The position numbers and the translations under genes are program-made. Positions 44,342-51,475 of a DNA stretch of 62,895 bases are shown here, one piece after another. The notes under the pieces are model-generated. The model was not told where the DNA came from, searched no databases, and saw only the letters and a program-made list of their open reading frames with translations. The number at the start of each line of letters is the position of its first letter. Position 1 is the first letter of the stretch. The stretch comes from a virus: positions 1 to 62,895 of the IMG/VR virus record IMGVR_UViG_3300042731_006671; one strand, 5' to 3'.

Positions 44342-44613
44342 TTGTTCTCCTCCTTATTATAAAAAATTTTTTCTTCGTCTTCATTTTCTAAAATGATTTT
44401 TGCAATCTGTTCAGAATAGGGTTCATCTTGATTACAGACAATATATTTTTGATCTAATTTCTTACCAATATAAAATTCATAAATAGATTTAAAACGTTCT
44501 AAACTGTTTAAAAAATCCTGTACTACTGAATTGAGGTTTTTATCACTTAGTTCTTGAAACCTTTTTTCATTGATTACTATAAACTTATTTTCTAATTTAT
44601 CTATATACTTCAT
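44338..44613 (-). CDS. Hypothetical protein
   Basis: 91 aa, charged, helical (MKYIDKLENKFIVINEKRF). No motif. Overlaps the ATG of its downstream neighbour, so it is coupled to the zinc-ribbon gene. Confidence 0.45.
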   Translation of the reverse strand: MKYIDKLENKFIVINEKRFQELSDKNLNSVVQDFLNSLERFKSIYEFYIGKKLDQKYIVCNQDEPYSEQIAKIILENEDEEKIFYNKEENK

Positions 44614-44626
44614 AATATAATACCTT

Positions 44627-45181
44627 TTAAAGTTCTTTTATTTTTGGGTATACTATTTCACAGTTTAAAATCCAACCTAAAATTTTTTCTTTTAAGGTTT
44701 TTTCAGCGTAATTTAAAGAACTATAGGATTCTTCATATTCATCCGTTGATTCTAATCCTGGTAAAAAGTAATTTATAATATAACTGGATTCATTAATTAA
44801 ACTAGAATTAATTTGTGCGATCAACCATTTTCCACAATAATAGTTTTCATAAAAAGGCCCTATAGGGTTTTTTATTTGTTTATGTGTTATAACAAAATTT
44901 CCAATCGTAAACTTTTCATCTTTTTCCAAAGCTTCTTCCCCTATTTGTTCAATTTGTTTAACCATATGACTTTCTTCTAATCTTCCTATTTGACCTTGTT
45001 TTTCCCATTCTTCGATTTGTTTTGCTATTTCGAAACCTCTGTTTCCATTACAACAATAATCACAATAACTAGGACAAGACCTTGAGTGCATATAAACGGG
45101 GTCACCTTCTTCACTCCTTTCAAGTAAAAAAGATCTAATGTATTTTTTTATAGTACTAGGTTTTAGTTTTTTATTTTTCAT
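44627..45181 (-). CDS. Hypothetical protein with Cys-rich motif
   Basis: 184 aa. SRSCPSYCDYCCNGN (about residues 33-47) is a tight Cys cluster that could bind zinc or an Fe-S cluster. The rest is helical with a Tyr-rich end. Unrecognised. Confidence 0.45.
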   Translation of the reverse strand: MKNKKLKPSTIKKYIRSFLLERSEEGDPVYMHSRSCPSYCDYCCNGNRGFEIAKQIEEWEKQGQIGRLEESHMVKQIEQIGEEALEKDEKFTIGNFVITHKQIKNPIGPFYENYYCGKWLIAQINSSLINESSYIINYFLPGLESTDEYEESYSSLNYAEKTLKEKILGWILNCEIVYPKIKEL

Positions 45182-45413
45182 TTGAATAATAAATCTCCTT
45201 TAAAGAAAGTACTTTTATAAAACTATATTTTTTTCTTGAAGCATTAAAAAAGAAAATAATACAGTTAACCTTATAGTTTACTTCACTATACATAATACGA
45301 TAAGATTTTGTTAAATCATGTAATAAATTATATAATTCATTTAATTTTTCTATACTTTGATATAATTCAAAAGGGACTAAAATTTTTCCTATCATATTTA
45401 TTAATTTTTTCAT
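45171..45413 (-). CDS. Hypothetical protein
   Basis: 80 aa, basic, hydrophobic N-terminus. IEKLNELYNLLHDLTKSYRIMY centre. No family. Overlaps the next gene's start. Confidence 0.4.
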   Translation of the reverse strand: MKKLINMIGKILVPFELYQSIEKLNELYNLLHDLTKSYRIMYSEVNYKVNCIIFFFNASRKKYSFIKVLSLKEIYYSNEK

Positions 45414-45481
45414 CTACTTTGAAAATTTCATAAGAAAAGAACATATAAATTTATTATTTTTTAATTTCTCATTAATATTCA

Positions 45482-45820
45482 TTATATTAAATTTCCTTTC
45501 CAAAAATCATCACTTAATTTTTTTCCTACTTTAGAACAAATAAAATACAGATCCCCGGTTATAGTATCTATATCGTATCTACTATAACCATGTAATAATT
45601 CAAAGAATTCTGGTTCCCCATATTGAGTGACCCTCCAGTATACCTTGTACATTTTTGACCCGATTATAGATAACCTTACCTTTTTAACTAAATTGCAAGA
45701 TATAAACCCTAATTTATCCTCTGAGTCATAATCAAACTTTAAATTAATCAATTTACCATTTTTTACTAAATTAGTTATTTTATCTATTTGTTCTTGATTA
45801 CATTTTATTACATTCAACAT
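45482..45820 (-). CDS. Hypothetical protein
   Basis: 112 aa, beta-rich (LINLKFDYDSEDKLGFISC...). No motif recognised. Stop/start overlap with its upstream neighbour. The 68 bp below it (45414-45481) hold no gene. Confidence 0.45.
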   Translation of the reverse strand: MLNVIKCNQEQIDKITNLVKNGKLINLKFDYDSEDKLGFISCNLVKKVRLSIIGSKMYKVYWRVTQYGEPEFFELLHGYSRYDIDTITGDLYFICSKVGKKLSDDFWKGNLI

Positions 45821-46044
45821 TAACGTAAAACTCCTTTTATTTTTTTGGTTTTTCTATCATTTAATATATATGTTAATTCTTGAATAATATTTTTCCATTC
45901 TAATTTTGATGTATAAAGTATATCATTATTATGTACATAAAAATCTTTATTTATTTCTTCTTTACCTACAAAACTTTGAAGTTTAAAATCAAACTTCATT
46001 TGTAATTTTTCTAGTTGTTTTACTCTCTCAGTTACATCTATCAT
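45820..46044 (-). CDS. Hypothetical protein
   Basis: 74 aa, helical, basic C-terminus (TKKIKGVLR). MIDVTERVKQLEKLQMKF suggests a coiled coil. Shares a base with its neighbour's start. Confidence 0.4.
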   Translation of the reverse strand: MIDVTERVKQLEKLQMKFDFKLQSFVGKEEINKDFYVHNNDILYTSKLEWKNIIQELTYILNDRKTKKIKGVLR

Positions 46045-46055
46045 AAGTTTACTCC

Positions 46056-46219
46056 TTATTTAAGATCTGTTATTAATACAATTGCGTTATCTTTTTCATG
46101 AGGATCTATATTATTAACATTGAGGTAATTTACATTTATTTCTTCTCTATCTATAAATATCATGATATCATAATCTTGATTATATTTTTTAATTCTTCTC
46201 TCAATGTCCTTATTTTCAT
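46056..46219 (-). pseudogene. Small conserved phage protein needing a -1 shift at A-AAA-AAT
   Basis: ATG 46219 overlaps the previous TGA (ATGA), with GGAG upstream, and opens a 19-aa frame (MKIRTLREELKNIIKIMIS). Slipping -1 at A-AAA-AAT (six A, 46185-46190) continues YNQDYDIMIFIDREEINVN and ends at 46056. The fused 54 aa look like the widespread phage type 'M-x-V-x-E-L-I-E-E-L-K-K-Y-x-x-D-x-x-V'. A run of seven A would give an intact ORF, so homopolymer error is an alternative. Confidence 0.6.
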
Positions 46220-46527
46220 CTAAAGACTCCTTTCTTTAATTTACATTTTTTATTAGTTCTTTTGAAATAAAAACCTCCTTTTGTATAACCTTCCTCAATA
46301 CATGTTTCGCAACATTCTTCATTTATTTTAACTCCATTTCCACTATACACCTCATATATTATACCCGTTGGGGTATGATCTATAACAATTATAAAATATA
46401 TAAATAGAACCGTTAAAATAATTGAAAGTATAACACCTATTAATTTTGAATAATCTTTTTGGATATCAACAAGTTTTCCTCTTGTATTATAAATTTCTGT
46501 AGTTTCAATCAGGTTAAAGGATTTCAT
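46216..46527 (-). CDS. Small protein with one membrane segment and Cys cluster
   Basis: 103 aa. One clear TM (residues about 29-49, LIGVILSIILTVLFIYFIIV), then EECCETCIEEGYTKGGF. Membrane-anchored with an outside or inside Cys-rich domain. Could affect the host envelope. Unnamed. Confidence 0.5.
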   Translation of the reverse strand: MKSFNLIETTEIYNTRGKLVDIQKDYSKLIGVILSIILTVLFIYFIIVIDHTPTGIIYEVYSGNGVKINEECCETCIEEGYTKGGFYFKRTNKKCKLKKGVFR

Positions 46528-46528
46528 A

Positions 46529-46801
46529 TTAAGATACCTTTTTCATTAAGATTAAAGTTGTCATAATTATTATAAAACATATCATCAAAATTATAGAGAA
46601 AATTGTTATAGTTAAAAATATTTTTCTTAAAATTTTTGTATAGATAGGTTGATATTCATTCTTATAATAAATATATTCTATACCTAAACTTTTTAAAACC
46701 TCTTTTTTGGTCATTATATTTTTACAAATAGGACAAGTAAAATCTCTAGGTATAAAATCAATTATTTCTTCTTTGCATTTGACGCAGATAAATGAAAACA
46801 T
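46529..46801 (-). CDS. Zinc-ribbon membrane protein
   Basis: About 90 aa from ATG 46801, just after the preceding TGA. FICVKCKEEIIDF...FTCPICKNIM forms a CxxC-x-CxxC ribbon, and the C-terminus is a long TM (FLTITIFSIILMICFIIIMTTLIL). Function unknown. Confidence 0.5.
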   Translation of the reverse strand: MFSFICVKCKEEIIDFIPRDFTCPICKNIMTKKEVLKSLGIEYIYYKNEYQPIYTKILRKIFLTITIFSIILMICFIIIMTTLILMKKVS

Positions 46802-46802
46802 T

Positions 46803-47051
46803 TCAACACCAATAAGTTCTATAACTTTCACCACACTTTTTACAGGTGATTTCTGATATACCATTTTCTACTGAAATACATTCTTCTTGATATAGATGTC
46901 CTTTATAATGACAAATTTTCTTTTTAATATAAAATATTATTTCATGATATAAAAAGGATACCTCAAAGAAAAAAGGTATATATCTATGTTCTTTAAAAGT
47001 TTTTGCATATCCTTTATGCCATCTATAGTCTTCTAATAAATTATTAATCAT
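46803..47051 (-). CDS. Small zinc-ribbon protein
   Basis: 82 aa. Its C-terminus has ITCKKCGESYRTYWC plus CHYKGHLYQEEC, two possible zinc pairs. Aromatic-rich N-terminus. Ends one base before the next start. Confidence 0.45.
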   Translation of the reverse strand: MINNLLEDYRWHKGYAKTFKEHRYIPFFFEVSFLYHEIIFYIKKKICHYKGHLYQEECISVENGISEITCKKCGESYRTYWC

Positions 47052-47060
47052 AATGACTCC

Positions 47061-47576
47061 TTAAATTACAATAAGAGTTTTTTTACTATGTAAAGAATGT
47101 GTTGTCCTTGTATGTCCAAAAATAGCATATGATTCTATCTTAAAGGTGTTTCTATGATTTGATGTGTTATAAATACAATATTGATATGCGTGTATCAATT
47201 CATGTTCTAAAGTTATCATTACTGCCTCTAAACATGAATCTATTATTATTCCATTCACTTGTTTTTCGTAATTATAATCATTTTCTAATAGAACTGGTAT
47301 TGAAAGCTTTATCTTAAAAATACGTTTCATTCTTTTTCTTTGAATAGACCCGGCACTACTTCTTAATTGTCTTGATAAGTATGTAAACCAATTAACATTT
47401 TTAGAAAAGAAAAAATCATCAAAAAATATATTGTCATATAAGTCTATTAAATCTTTGATATGGTGGTCTGAGAAATTTATTAAATCATCATTTAAACCAG
47501 TTGAATTTAAAAATATATTTTTTACCTTACTTCTTTTTTCTATAACTTCATCATAAGAGTTTTCTATATAATGCAT
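47061..47576 (-). CDS. SprT-like zinc metallopeptidase
   Basis: 171 aa. ITLEHELIHAYQY gives the HExxH active site, and IFGHTRTTH later the third ligand region typical of SprT. SprT/Spartan proteases digest DNA-protein crosslinks. Overlaps the Pyr_excise-like gene by 26 bp; both would deal with damaged DNA. Confidence 0.7.
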   Translation of the reverse strand: MHYIENSYDEVIEKRSKVKNIFLNSTGLNDDLINFSDHHIKDLIDLYDNIFFDDFFFSKNVNWFTYLSRQLRSSAGSIQRKRMKRIFKIKLSIPVLLENDYNYEKQVNGIIIDSCLEAVMITLEHELIHAYQYCIYNTSNHRNTFKIESYAIFGHTRTTHSLHSKKTLIVI

Positions 47577-48042
47577 AATAACCCTCGTTAGTAAAATAAA
47601 TTTTAAATTCTTTAATAGCCCTTTTTAAATTTTTTCTATCAGCTTCATTATATTGATCTGGTTTTTCTTGAATCCTCGATAATAGCAATAAAACACATAC
47701 ATAAAGATAATGGTTATCATGTTCAGGATATACGATACTTCTTTTTTGTAAAGCTATGACATAAGATGCATCTTTTCCATCATATATATCTGGTTCACAA
47801 TTTTTTCCTCTATATGTATACTCAGACCATTTTTTATCGTAATTATAACCACGTTCGACCCTTAATTTTAAATACCTCTTATGGTACTCAACTAGAAAAG
47901 GTCTAGGGTAATCAAAAACATAATTTACAGTGGAATGTTTTTTGCCCCAAGAATTTCCTCTTAATGCACAGCATTCTTCATGCTGCCCATTAAATTGGAA
48001 TGTAGGTAAATAGGGTAATATTTGCTCATGCCATAATCTCAT
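47551..48042 (-). CDS. Pyrimidine-dimer DNA glycosylase-like (Pyr_excise family)
   Basis: 163 aa. MRLWHEQILPYLP, then QHEECCALRGNSWGKKHSTVNY and YHKRYLKLRVERGYNYD..W, match the MRLWH...QHRECCALRG family that includes T4 endonuclease V relatives. The catalytic amine would be near the N-terminus. It likely repairs UV dimers in phage DNA. First gene after the tRNA-like region. Confidence 0.7.
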   Translation of the reverse strand: MRLWHEQILPYLPTFQFNGQHEECCALRGNSWGKKHSTVNYVFDYPRPFLVEYHKRYLKLRVERGYNYDKKWSEYTYRGKNCEPDIYDGKDASYVIALQKRSIVYPEHDNHYLYVCVLLLLSRIQEKPDQYNEADRKNLKRAIKEFKIYFTNEGYYALYRKLL

Positions 48043-48179
48043 AGTTGTACAAAGAAGGCCGGTGAGGTGTAAACCAAAAACATATTAATTTTAATTTTGT
48101 TTTTGGGTCCCATTCTCCGTTTTCTTTTCTTACCTCCTCTGTAATATATGGTTATAGGGATTCTATGCGCTAAGCGCAT

Positions 48180-48252
48180 TTGCAATCCTTGGAATCGAAC
48201 CAAGAAGATAATAACACCTGTTAGTTATTACCCCGTAAGACCTACAATTGCA
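48180..48252 (-). tRNA. tRNA-like element B (degenerate)
   Basis: A 7-bp acceptor (TGCAATT / GATTGCA) and a perfect T-arm (CTTGG TTCGATT CCAAG) are clear. The anticodon region is a 7-bp stem TAATAAC/GTTATTA with an 8-nt loop (TAACAGGT), and no canonical D-stem forms. No CCA is encoded. It is either a decayed tRNA, one with a four-base anticodon, or a tRNA mimic. Confidence 0.45.
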
Positions 48253-48267
48253 ACACTGGTTTAAATC

Positions 48268-48300
48268 GAAAATAAAAAACGGGTCTAGGTTTTTATTTTC
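48268..48300. terminator. A/T-rich 12-bp hairpin
   Basis: GAAAATAAAAA..C (48268 on) pairs with GTTTTTATTTTC (to 48300) around a GGGTCTA loop. It stands between the two tRNA-like elements and would stop or process transcripts on either strand. Confidence 0.55.
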
Positions 48301-48378
48301 TTACTAGCAACTTGTTCCGGACAAGTACCGGTACTAATAGCCATATCCGCAATGACCAGCTACGGTTGGACTTTTCTT

Positions 48379-48517
48379 TGCCGGAGCAGGATTCGAACCT
48401 GCACTAAGTTTAAGTATATGGCAGTGTAGGATTTACAATTAAAGACCTTATCTGCTGTATTGGTAATTCTTAGCCTTCCAACAATTACTTAGGCGTCTAC
48501 CAATTCCGCCACCCGGC
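48379..48517 (-). tRNA. tRNA-like element A with about 60-nt insertion
   Basis: 5' GCCGGGTGGCGGAATTGG and TAGACGC are a classic tRNA-Leu type D-arm; 3' GCAGGTTCGAATCCTGC is a perfect T-arm followed by TCCGGCA. Acceptor pairs GCCGGG/TCCGGC (6 bp). Between D- and T-arms lie about 88 nt, where 30-35 are expected. Either an intron-like insertion or a folded extra arm; TAAGT and ACTTA could form the anticodon stem. The span between elements A and B (48253-48378) holds nested short inverted repeats but no gene. Confidence 0.5.
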
Positions 48518-48523
48518 TATTCT

Positions 48524-49003
48524 TTAAACAATTAAATTAAATTCTTTTTCTACACCTGTTTTTAAATCACGTAGGGTAGAATAAATTTTAACGTTTTTTG
48601 TAATAGGTATTTTATTTTTAAACTGATAGAATACAACGTCTTTAAAATTATCATCGGTTGTAATTAAAAGGTCCAAATCTTTAATACCAATCGCCAATAA
48701 TTTTTTTCCTGATTTAAAACATTGATGTGAAGCGATAAAAGATTTTGTAGGTAATTCTTGAGATTCATGTAAAGATTGCTCAATGGCATCTAGGAAAAGG
48801 TCAATTTTTTTCTTTGTAAAAATTAAAACATGACCTGATTGATAAATAACTCTAACTCCTAGTTCTTTACACTTGTTTAATAAGTAAACTCCCTGTCCTC
48901 GTAAAATAGTTTTGTATGAGACCTTTGGTTCATTATCTAAACCGTTACAATCCAAAAGGTTTAAAACGATACCGTCCCTATGTACTTCTTGTCCTATAAC
49001 CAT
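48524..49003 (-). CDS. Hypothetical protein
   Basis: 159 aa, mixed alpha/beta (IVLNLLDCNGLDNEP, GVRVIYQSGHVLIF). No motif recognised. Its stop lies 7 bp before the tRNA-like element A. Ribosome site AGGAG lies 7-8 bases before ATG. Confidence 0.45.
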   Translation of the reverse strand: MVIGQEVHRDGIVLNLLDCNGLDNEPKVSYKTILRGQGVYLLNKCKELGVRVIYQSGHVLIFTKKKIDLFLDAIEQSLHESQELPTKSFIASHQCFKSGKKLLAIGIKDLDLLITTDDNFKDVVFYQFKNKIPITKNVKIYSTLRDLKTGVEKEFNLIV

Positions 49004-49084
49004 ATTAACTCCTTTTTTAGTATCAACCAGAGATAAAGTTTTACACTTAATTTGATCATATGTAATTTGAAAGTAGAAAGTAGA

Positions 49085-49139
49085 ACGGTGGCCAGTTGGC
49101 CGAAAGCCCCGGCCATAAATTTAAATTACTGACCACCGT
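49085..49139 (-). ncRNA. Structured RNA candidate with 11-bp closing stem
   Basis: ACGGTGGCCAG (49085-49095) and CTGACCACCGT (49129-49139) pair in RNA of the minus strand over 11 bases with one G-U. An inner hairpin (GGCCG ... CGGCC) and a small AT-rich arm lie inside, giving a three-way shape. No coding capacity. It lies in a 665-bp gene-free tract (49004-49668). Confidence 0.55.
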
Positions 49140-49289
49140 CATAACAACATTAATATAGGTAAACTAAACAGCCGGGTACGAACATAAAATATTATTGTAT
49201 AAATGTAAACTATTTTTTTAAAAAAATAATATTTTTTTAAAATATTTGGGATCTATACAAAAAAATATGAACAAAATAAACTCAGTGTT

Positions 49290-49560
49290 GATAAAGTTAC
49301 ATGATATAGACGTAAAAATGTAACTAAGTGTAACCTGCTAAATACTGATTATACGAGGGGTTATTGAAAAGGTTACACAAGTTACACAAGTTACACATAA
49401 TTTAGAAAAGTATTTCAGAGATCTCTGAAATAGAAAAATAAAAAGATGAGTAACTAAATGTAACCTGTAACTTTTTAAGAAGAAAATTTTATAACCCCTC
49501 ATATTATTAGGCCTTATAAGTTATATATATGGTTACACTTAGTTACATTGGTTACGTGAA
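49290..49560. repeat. Iteron-like GTTACA repeats (possible origin or operator)
   Basis: About ten copies of GTTACA(C/T) or its complement TGTAAC occur: near 49296, 49320, 49330, three in tandem as GTTACACAA (49372-49396), 49450-49470 and 49531-49555. Spacing is uneven and both orientations occur. The tract holds no gene, lies in the early region and includes a 22-bp palindrome at 49411-49432. This combination fits a replication origin or a regulator's operator cluster. Confidence 0.6.
49411..49432. promoter_or_regulatory. 22-bp perfect palindrome
   Basis: TATTTCAGAGA and its exact complement TCTCTGAAATA meet with no loop. A perfect dyad without spacer fits a dimeric DNA-binding protein site, and it lies centrally among the iteron-like repeats. 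Confidence 0.7.
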
Positions 49561-49620
49561 CATTGTATATATAAAAAAAATAATTTGTACATATATCCTT
49601 GTGTAGTAAGAGGTCATAAA

Positions 49621-49650
49621 AAACCCCCGTAGTTAATCCTACGGGGGTTT
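49621..49650 (-). terminator. Strong intrinsic terminator
   Basis: AAACCCCCGTAG and CTACGGGGGTTT form a perfect 12-bp stem with a 6-nt loop; on the minus strand T residues follow. It lies 19 bp after the 49669-50172 stop and would end that transcript before the iteron region. Confidence 0.85.
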
Positions 49651-49668
49651 TATTAAAATTTATACTGA

Positions 49669-50172
49669 TTATTTAGAAACTTCAACAGTTTCATCAATTG
49701 GTATGTAACCAGTATAATTGGCCGGAGCTACAGGTCCTTTTCCAATTACTTTGTATTTACCATCAGACGGGGTAAAATTAATCCAAACACGGTCTTGAGG
49801 TTCAGAAGATTTTAAGGATCGTTTAATCATCCCAGCAGTTTCTTTCCTACCAATTTTAAAGTCACGAAAGAGGGTCATTTCTTCAAGTCCATTTCCACCG
49901 GCTTCAACAATCTTGTCAATTACCTTTTTGTAAATAGGGGTTCCACCAGAGGCCCTTCCGCCTCCACCAGTGTAAATTCCGTATAAACTAGGTCGGAGGG
50001 TCTTTAGAGATTCAATACATTCTTTGTTCGGGTTTTTGTCAAAAAATTCTTTTAATTGTACTAAGGCTTTTTTACGAGCTTCGTTTCGAATATTCATGGC
50101 CTCGTTTTTTTTACGTTTTTCTTCTTCAATTTTTGAAACTTCCTCTTTAGTGTTTTCTTTTACGTCATTCAT
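49669..50172 (-). CDS. Hypothetical protein, possibly DNA-binding
   Basis: 167 aa. A highly charged N-terminal coiled coil (EEEKRKKNEAMNIRNEARKK) is followed by GIYTGGGGRASGGTPIYKKV and RKETAGMIKRSL, helical-turn-like. I see no family. It adjoins the iteron-like tract, so a role in origin binding is possible but unproven. Confidence 0.5.
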   Translation of the reverse strand: MNDVKENTKEEVSKIEEEKRKKNEAMNIRNEARKKALVQLKEFFDKNPNKECIESLKTLRPSLYGIYTGGGGRASGGTPIYKKVIDKIVEAGGNGLEEMTLFRDFKIGRKETAGMIKRSLKSSEPQDRVWINFTPSDGKYKVIGKGPVAPANYTGYIPIDETVEVSK

Positions 50173-50288
50173 ATGTGTCTCCTTTTTAAATTTAATTTTA
50201 TATTGTATAATATATTAATTATACCATATAGGTCCTTTATAGTTTTAGATTAATTTTTGTAAAGCTTTTTTTATTTTATCTGAAAAAT

Positions 50289-50332
50289 GTTTATATTTGC
50301 CCTTTATAATTTTATAAAGGGCAAATATAAAC
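50289..50332 (-). terminator. 20-bp perfect hairpin after gene 50334
   Basis: Arms 50289-50308 and 50313-50332 are perfectly complementary with a 4-base loop (ATTT), beginning GTTTATATTTGCCC. It begins 1 bp after the stop of 50334-50558. No long T run follows. It probably ends or protects the mRNA 3' end. Confidence 0.75.
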
Positions 50333-50333
50333 A

Positions 50334-50558
50334 CTACTCTGTTGTGAAGTTGTAGGATCCTAAAAATTGAACCAGTTCAGCATGTTTAATTTCAATTTTA
50401 TACAAATTTGCATATGAGTATTTTACGTTTCCATACGAACCAGTTTTTCTTATAGATTCTTCAACGATGATAATGTCATCAATAGCTCTTGTAAAATCAT
50501 AAGCCATCTCAGTTTTTTTACAATGGTGATCAGAATTGTAATATTTAATAATCATCAT
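50334..50558 (-). CDS. Hypothetical small protein
   Basis: 74 aa. MMIIKYYNSDHHCKKTEMAY start, helical. No family. The following hairpin (50289-50332) nearly touches its stop. Preceded by repeat R1 at 50589. Confidence 0.45.
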   Translation of the reverse strand: MMIIKYYNSDHHCKKTEMAYDFTRAIDDIIIVEESIRKTGSYGNVKYSYANLYKIEIKHAELVQFLGSYNFTTE

Positions 50559-50588
50559 AATTGGACTCCTTTATAATTTTATTGTAAA

Positions 50589-50632
50589 ACTTGCTCAAAA
50601 CCTACTATATAATACAGTAGGTTAAGAGTAAA
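50589..50632 (-). repeat. 44-bp hairpin repeat R1
   Basis: ACTTGCTCAAAACCTACTAT..., a 10-bp hairpin centred on CCTACTATAT. Nearly identical to R2 (52125) and R3 (52464). One base differs (T to C), changing an A-U to a G-U pair in minus-strand RNA, so the fold is kept. It lies 3 bp after the stop of the gene 50635-50862. Confidence 0.8.
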
Positions 50633-50634
50633 TT

Positions 50635-50862
50635 TTATAAACCACTTGATAACCATTCAGCAATACATAATATTGCTTGTTGCTCGTTGTTTGTTTCTTC
50701 TTTAACCGTTTCAACAGCTTTCCGGGTTGAGGCATCAATAATTATTTCTGTTTCGAAAAAGTTTTGAGCTATGGCATAGAACCTATGCGGGTCTATAAAA
50801 CCTTTTAATTGTAATTCGTGTCCTAATTGTTCAAAAAAGTTTTGAGCGTCTTTTAAATCCAT
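50635..50862 (-). CDS. Hypothetical acidic protein
   Basis: 75 aa. MDLKDAQNFFEQLGHELQLK, acidic and helical. Two short helices plus ASTRKAVETVKEETN. Family unknown. Followed by repeat R1. Confidence 0.45.
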   Translation of the reverse strand: MDLKDAQNFFEQLGHELQLKGFIDPHRFYAIAQNFFETEIIIDASTRKAVETVKEETNNEQQAILCIAEWLSSGL

Positions 50863-50885
50863 ATAACCTCCTTATTTTAATTTTA

Positions 50886-50946
50886 CAACCGACACTGGCT
50901 ATTATACCAGTGTTTCGTCTTAATTTTCAAAGACTCGTCAGGGCTG
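50886..50946 (-). ncRNA. Hammerhead ribozyme 1 (type I)
   Basis: Minus-strand RNA folds as: stem I CAGCC/GGTTG (50942-50946 with 50886-50890); core CUGACGA (50941 to 50935); stem II GTCTT/AAGAC with 8-nt loop (50917-50934); GAAA (50913-50916); stem III ACACTGG/CCAGTGT; cleavage triplet GUC, so cutting between 50891 and 50890. Every invariant core base is present. The TGA stop of gene 50938-51195 is bases U4-G5-A6 of the core. Confidence 0.9.
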
Positions 50947-51195
50947 CTTATTTTTAAAAGCATGGATCCCATCAACTTTATCATCTAAGACATCTTGGTC
51001 ATAAATGAATAAAACGTTTTTATTCTGATTCATCATTTCTCTGACGCAACCAAGAATTGAAATATGCGGTTCCATACCGCATACATCTATAACAATATAG
51101 TTGTAATCTTCTAAATGACATAAATGCATTAATAAATCTATGTCATCTAAACTATGTGCAACAATAAATATTTTATTGTCAATGACATGTAACAT
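50938..51195 (-). CDS. Hypothetical protein ending inside hammerhead 1
   Basis: 85 aa. MLHVIDNKIFIVAHSLDDID, a Rossmann-like beta-alpha pattern with VLFIYDQDVLDD. Its final codons AAG CAG CCC TGA belong to stem I and core of the ribozyme. No family recognised. The overlap means that the mRNA's 3' end would be set by self-cleavage. Confidence 0.6.
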   Translation of the reverse strand: MLHVIDNKIFIVAHSLDDIDLLMHLCHLEDYNYIVIDVCGMEPHISILGCVREMMNQNKNVLFIYDQDVLDDKVDGIHAFKNKQP

Positions 51196-51232
51196 TTTCT
51201 ACCTCCCTATTTAAAATTTAATGCTTGTAAAA

Positions 51233-51251
51233 GCCCCCGTGTAAAAGGGGC
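51233..51251 (-). terminator. Small GC hairpin after the 52-aa gene
   Basis: GCCCCC (51233-51238) and GGGGC (51247-51251) pair. Minus-strand TTTTAC follows. It lies 17 bp after the stop at 51269. Confidence 0.55.
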
Positions 51252-51268
51252 AATTATAAGGACTAAAC

Positions 51269-51427
51269 TTAGTAACTTTCTTCAATGTCCTTAATTTCCT
51301 GTTGAATTTTTTTAAATTCAACATAAATTTTGCAAAACTTTTTATTTTTTTCTTTTTTCAGGGCCTTTCTCATTTTGTTTTTTAATGCATTTCTTTTTTG
51401 AAGTAACCGGCTATAATAAGTATCCAT
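51269..51427 (-). CDS. 52-aa basic coiled-coil microprotein
   Basis: Starts at ATG 51427 with GGAGG 6 bases upstream. MDTYYSRLLQKRNALKNKMR and a Lys-rich helix end in IQQEIKDIEESY. Likely RNA- or DNA-binding given its charge, but the function is unknown. Confidence 0.6.
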   Translation of the reverse strand: MDTYYSRLLQKRNALKNKMRKALKKEKNKKFCKIYVEFKKIQQEIKDIEESY

Positions 51428-51438
51428 GTTAACCTCCT

Positions 51439-51470
51439 TTTACCCCCGCATAAAACTATGCGGGGGTAAA
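51439..51470 (-). terminator. 14-bp perfect hairpin before the 52-aa gene
   Basis: TTTACCCCCGCATA and TATGCGGGGGTAAA pair perfectly around AAAC. It lies 5 bp after the 51476 stop and 12 bp before the 52-aa gene start; it may both end the upstream message and shape the next leader. Confidence 0.75.
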
Positions 51471-51475
51471 ATCAA

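Noticed and set aside
49290-49560. CRISPR-like array
   Set aside because: Repeats are 6-9 bases, unevenly spaced and in both orientations; no spacer/repeat unit of normal size and no cas genes.
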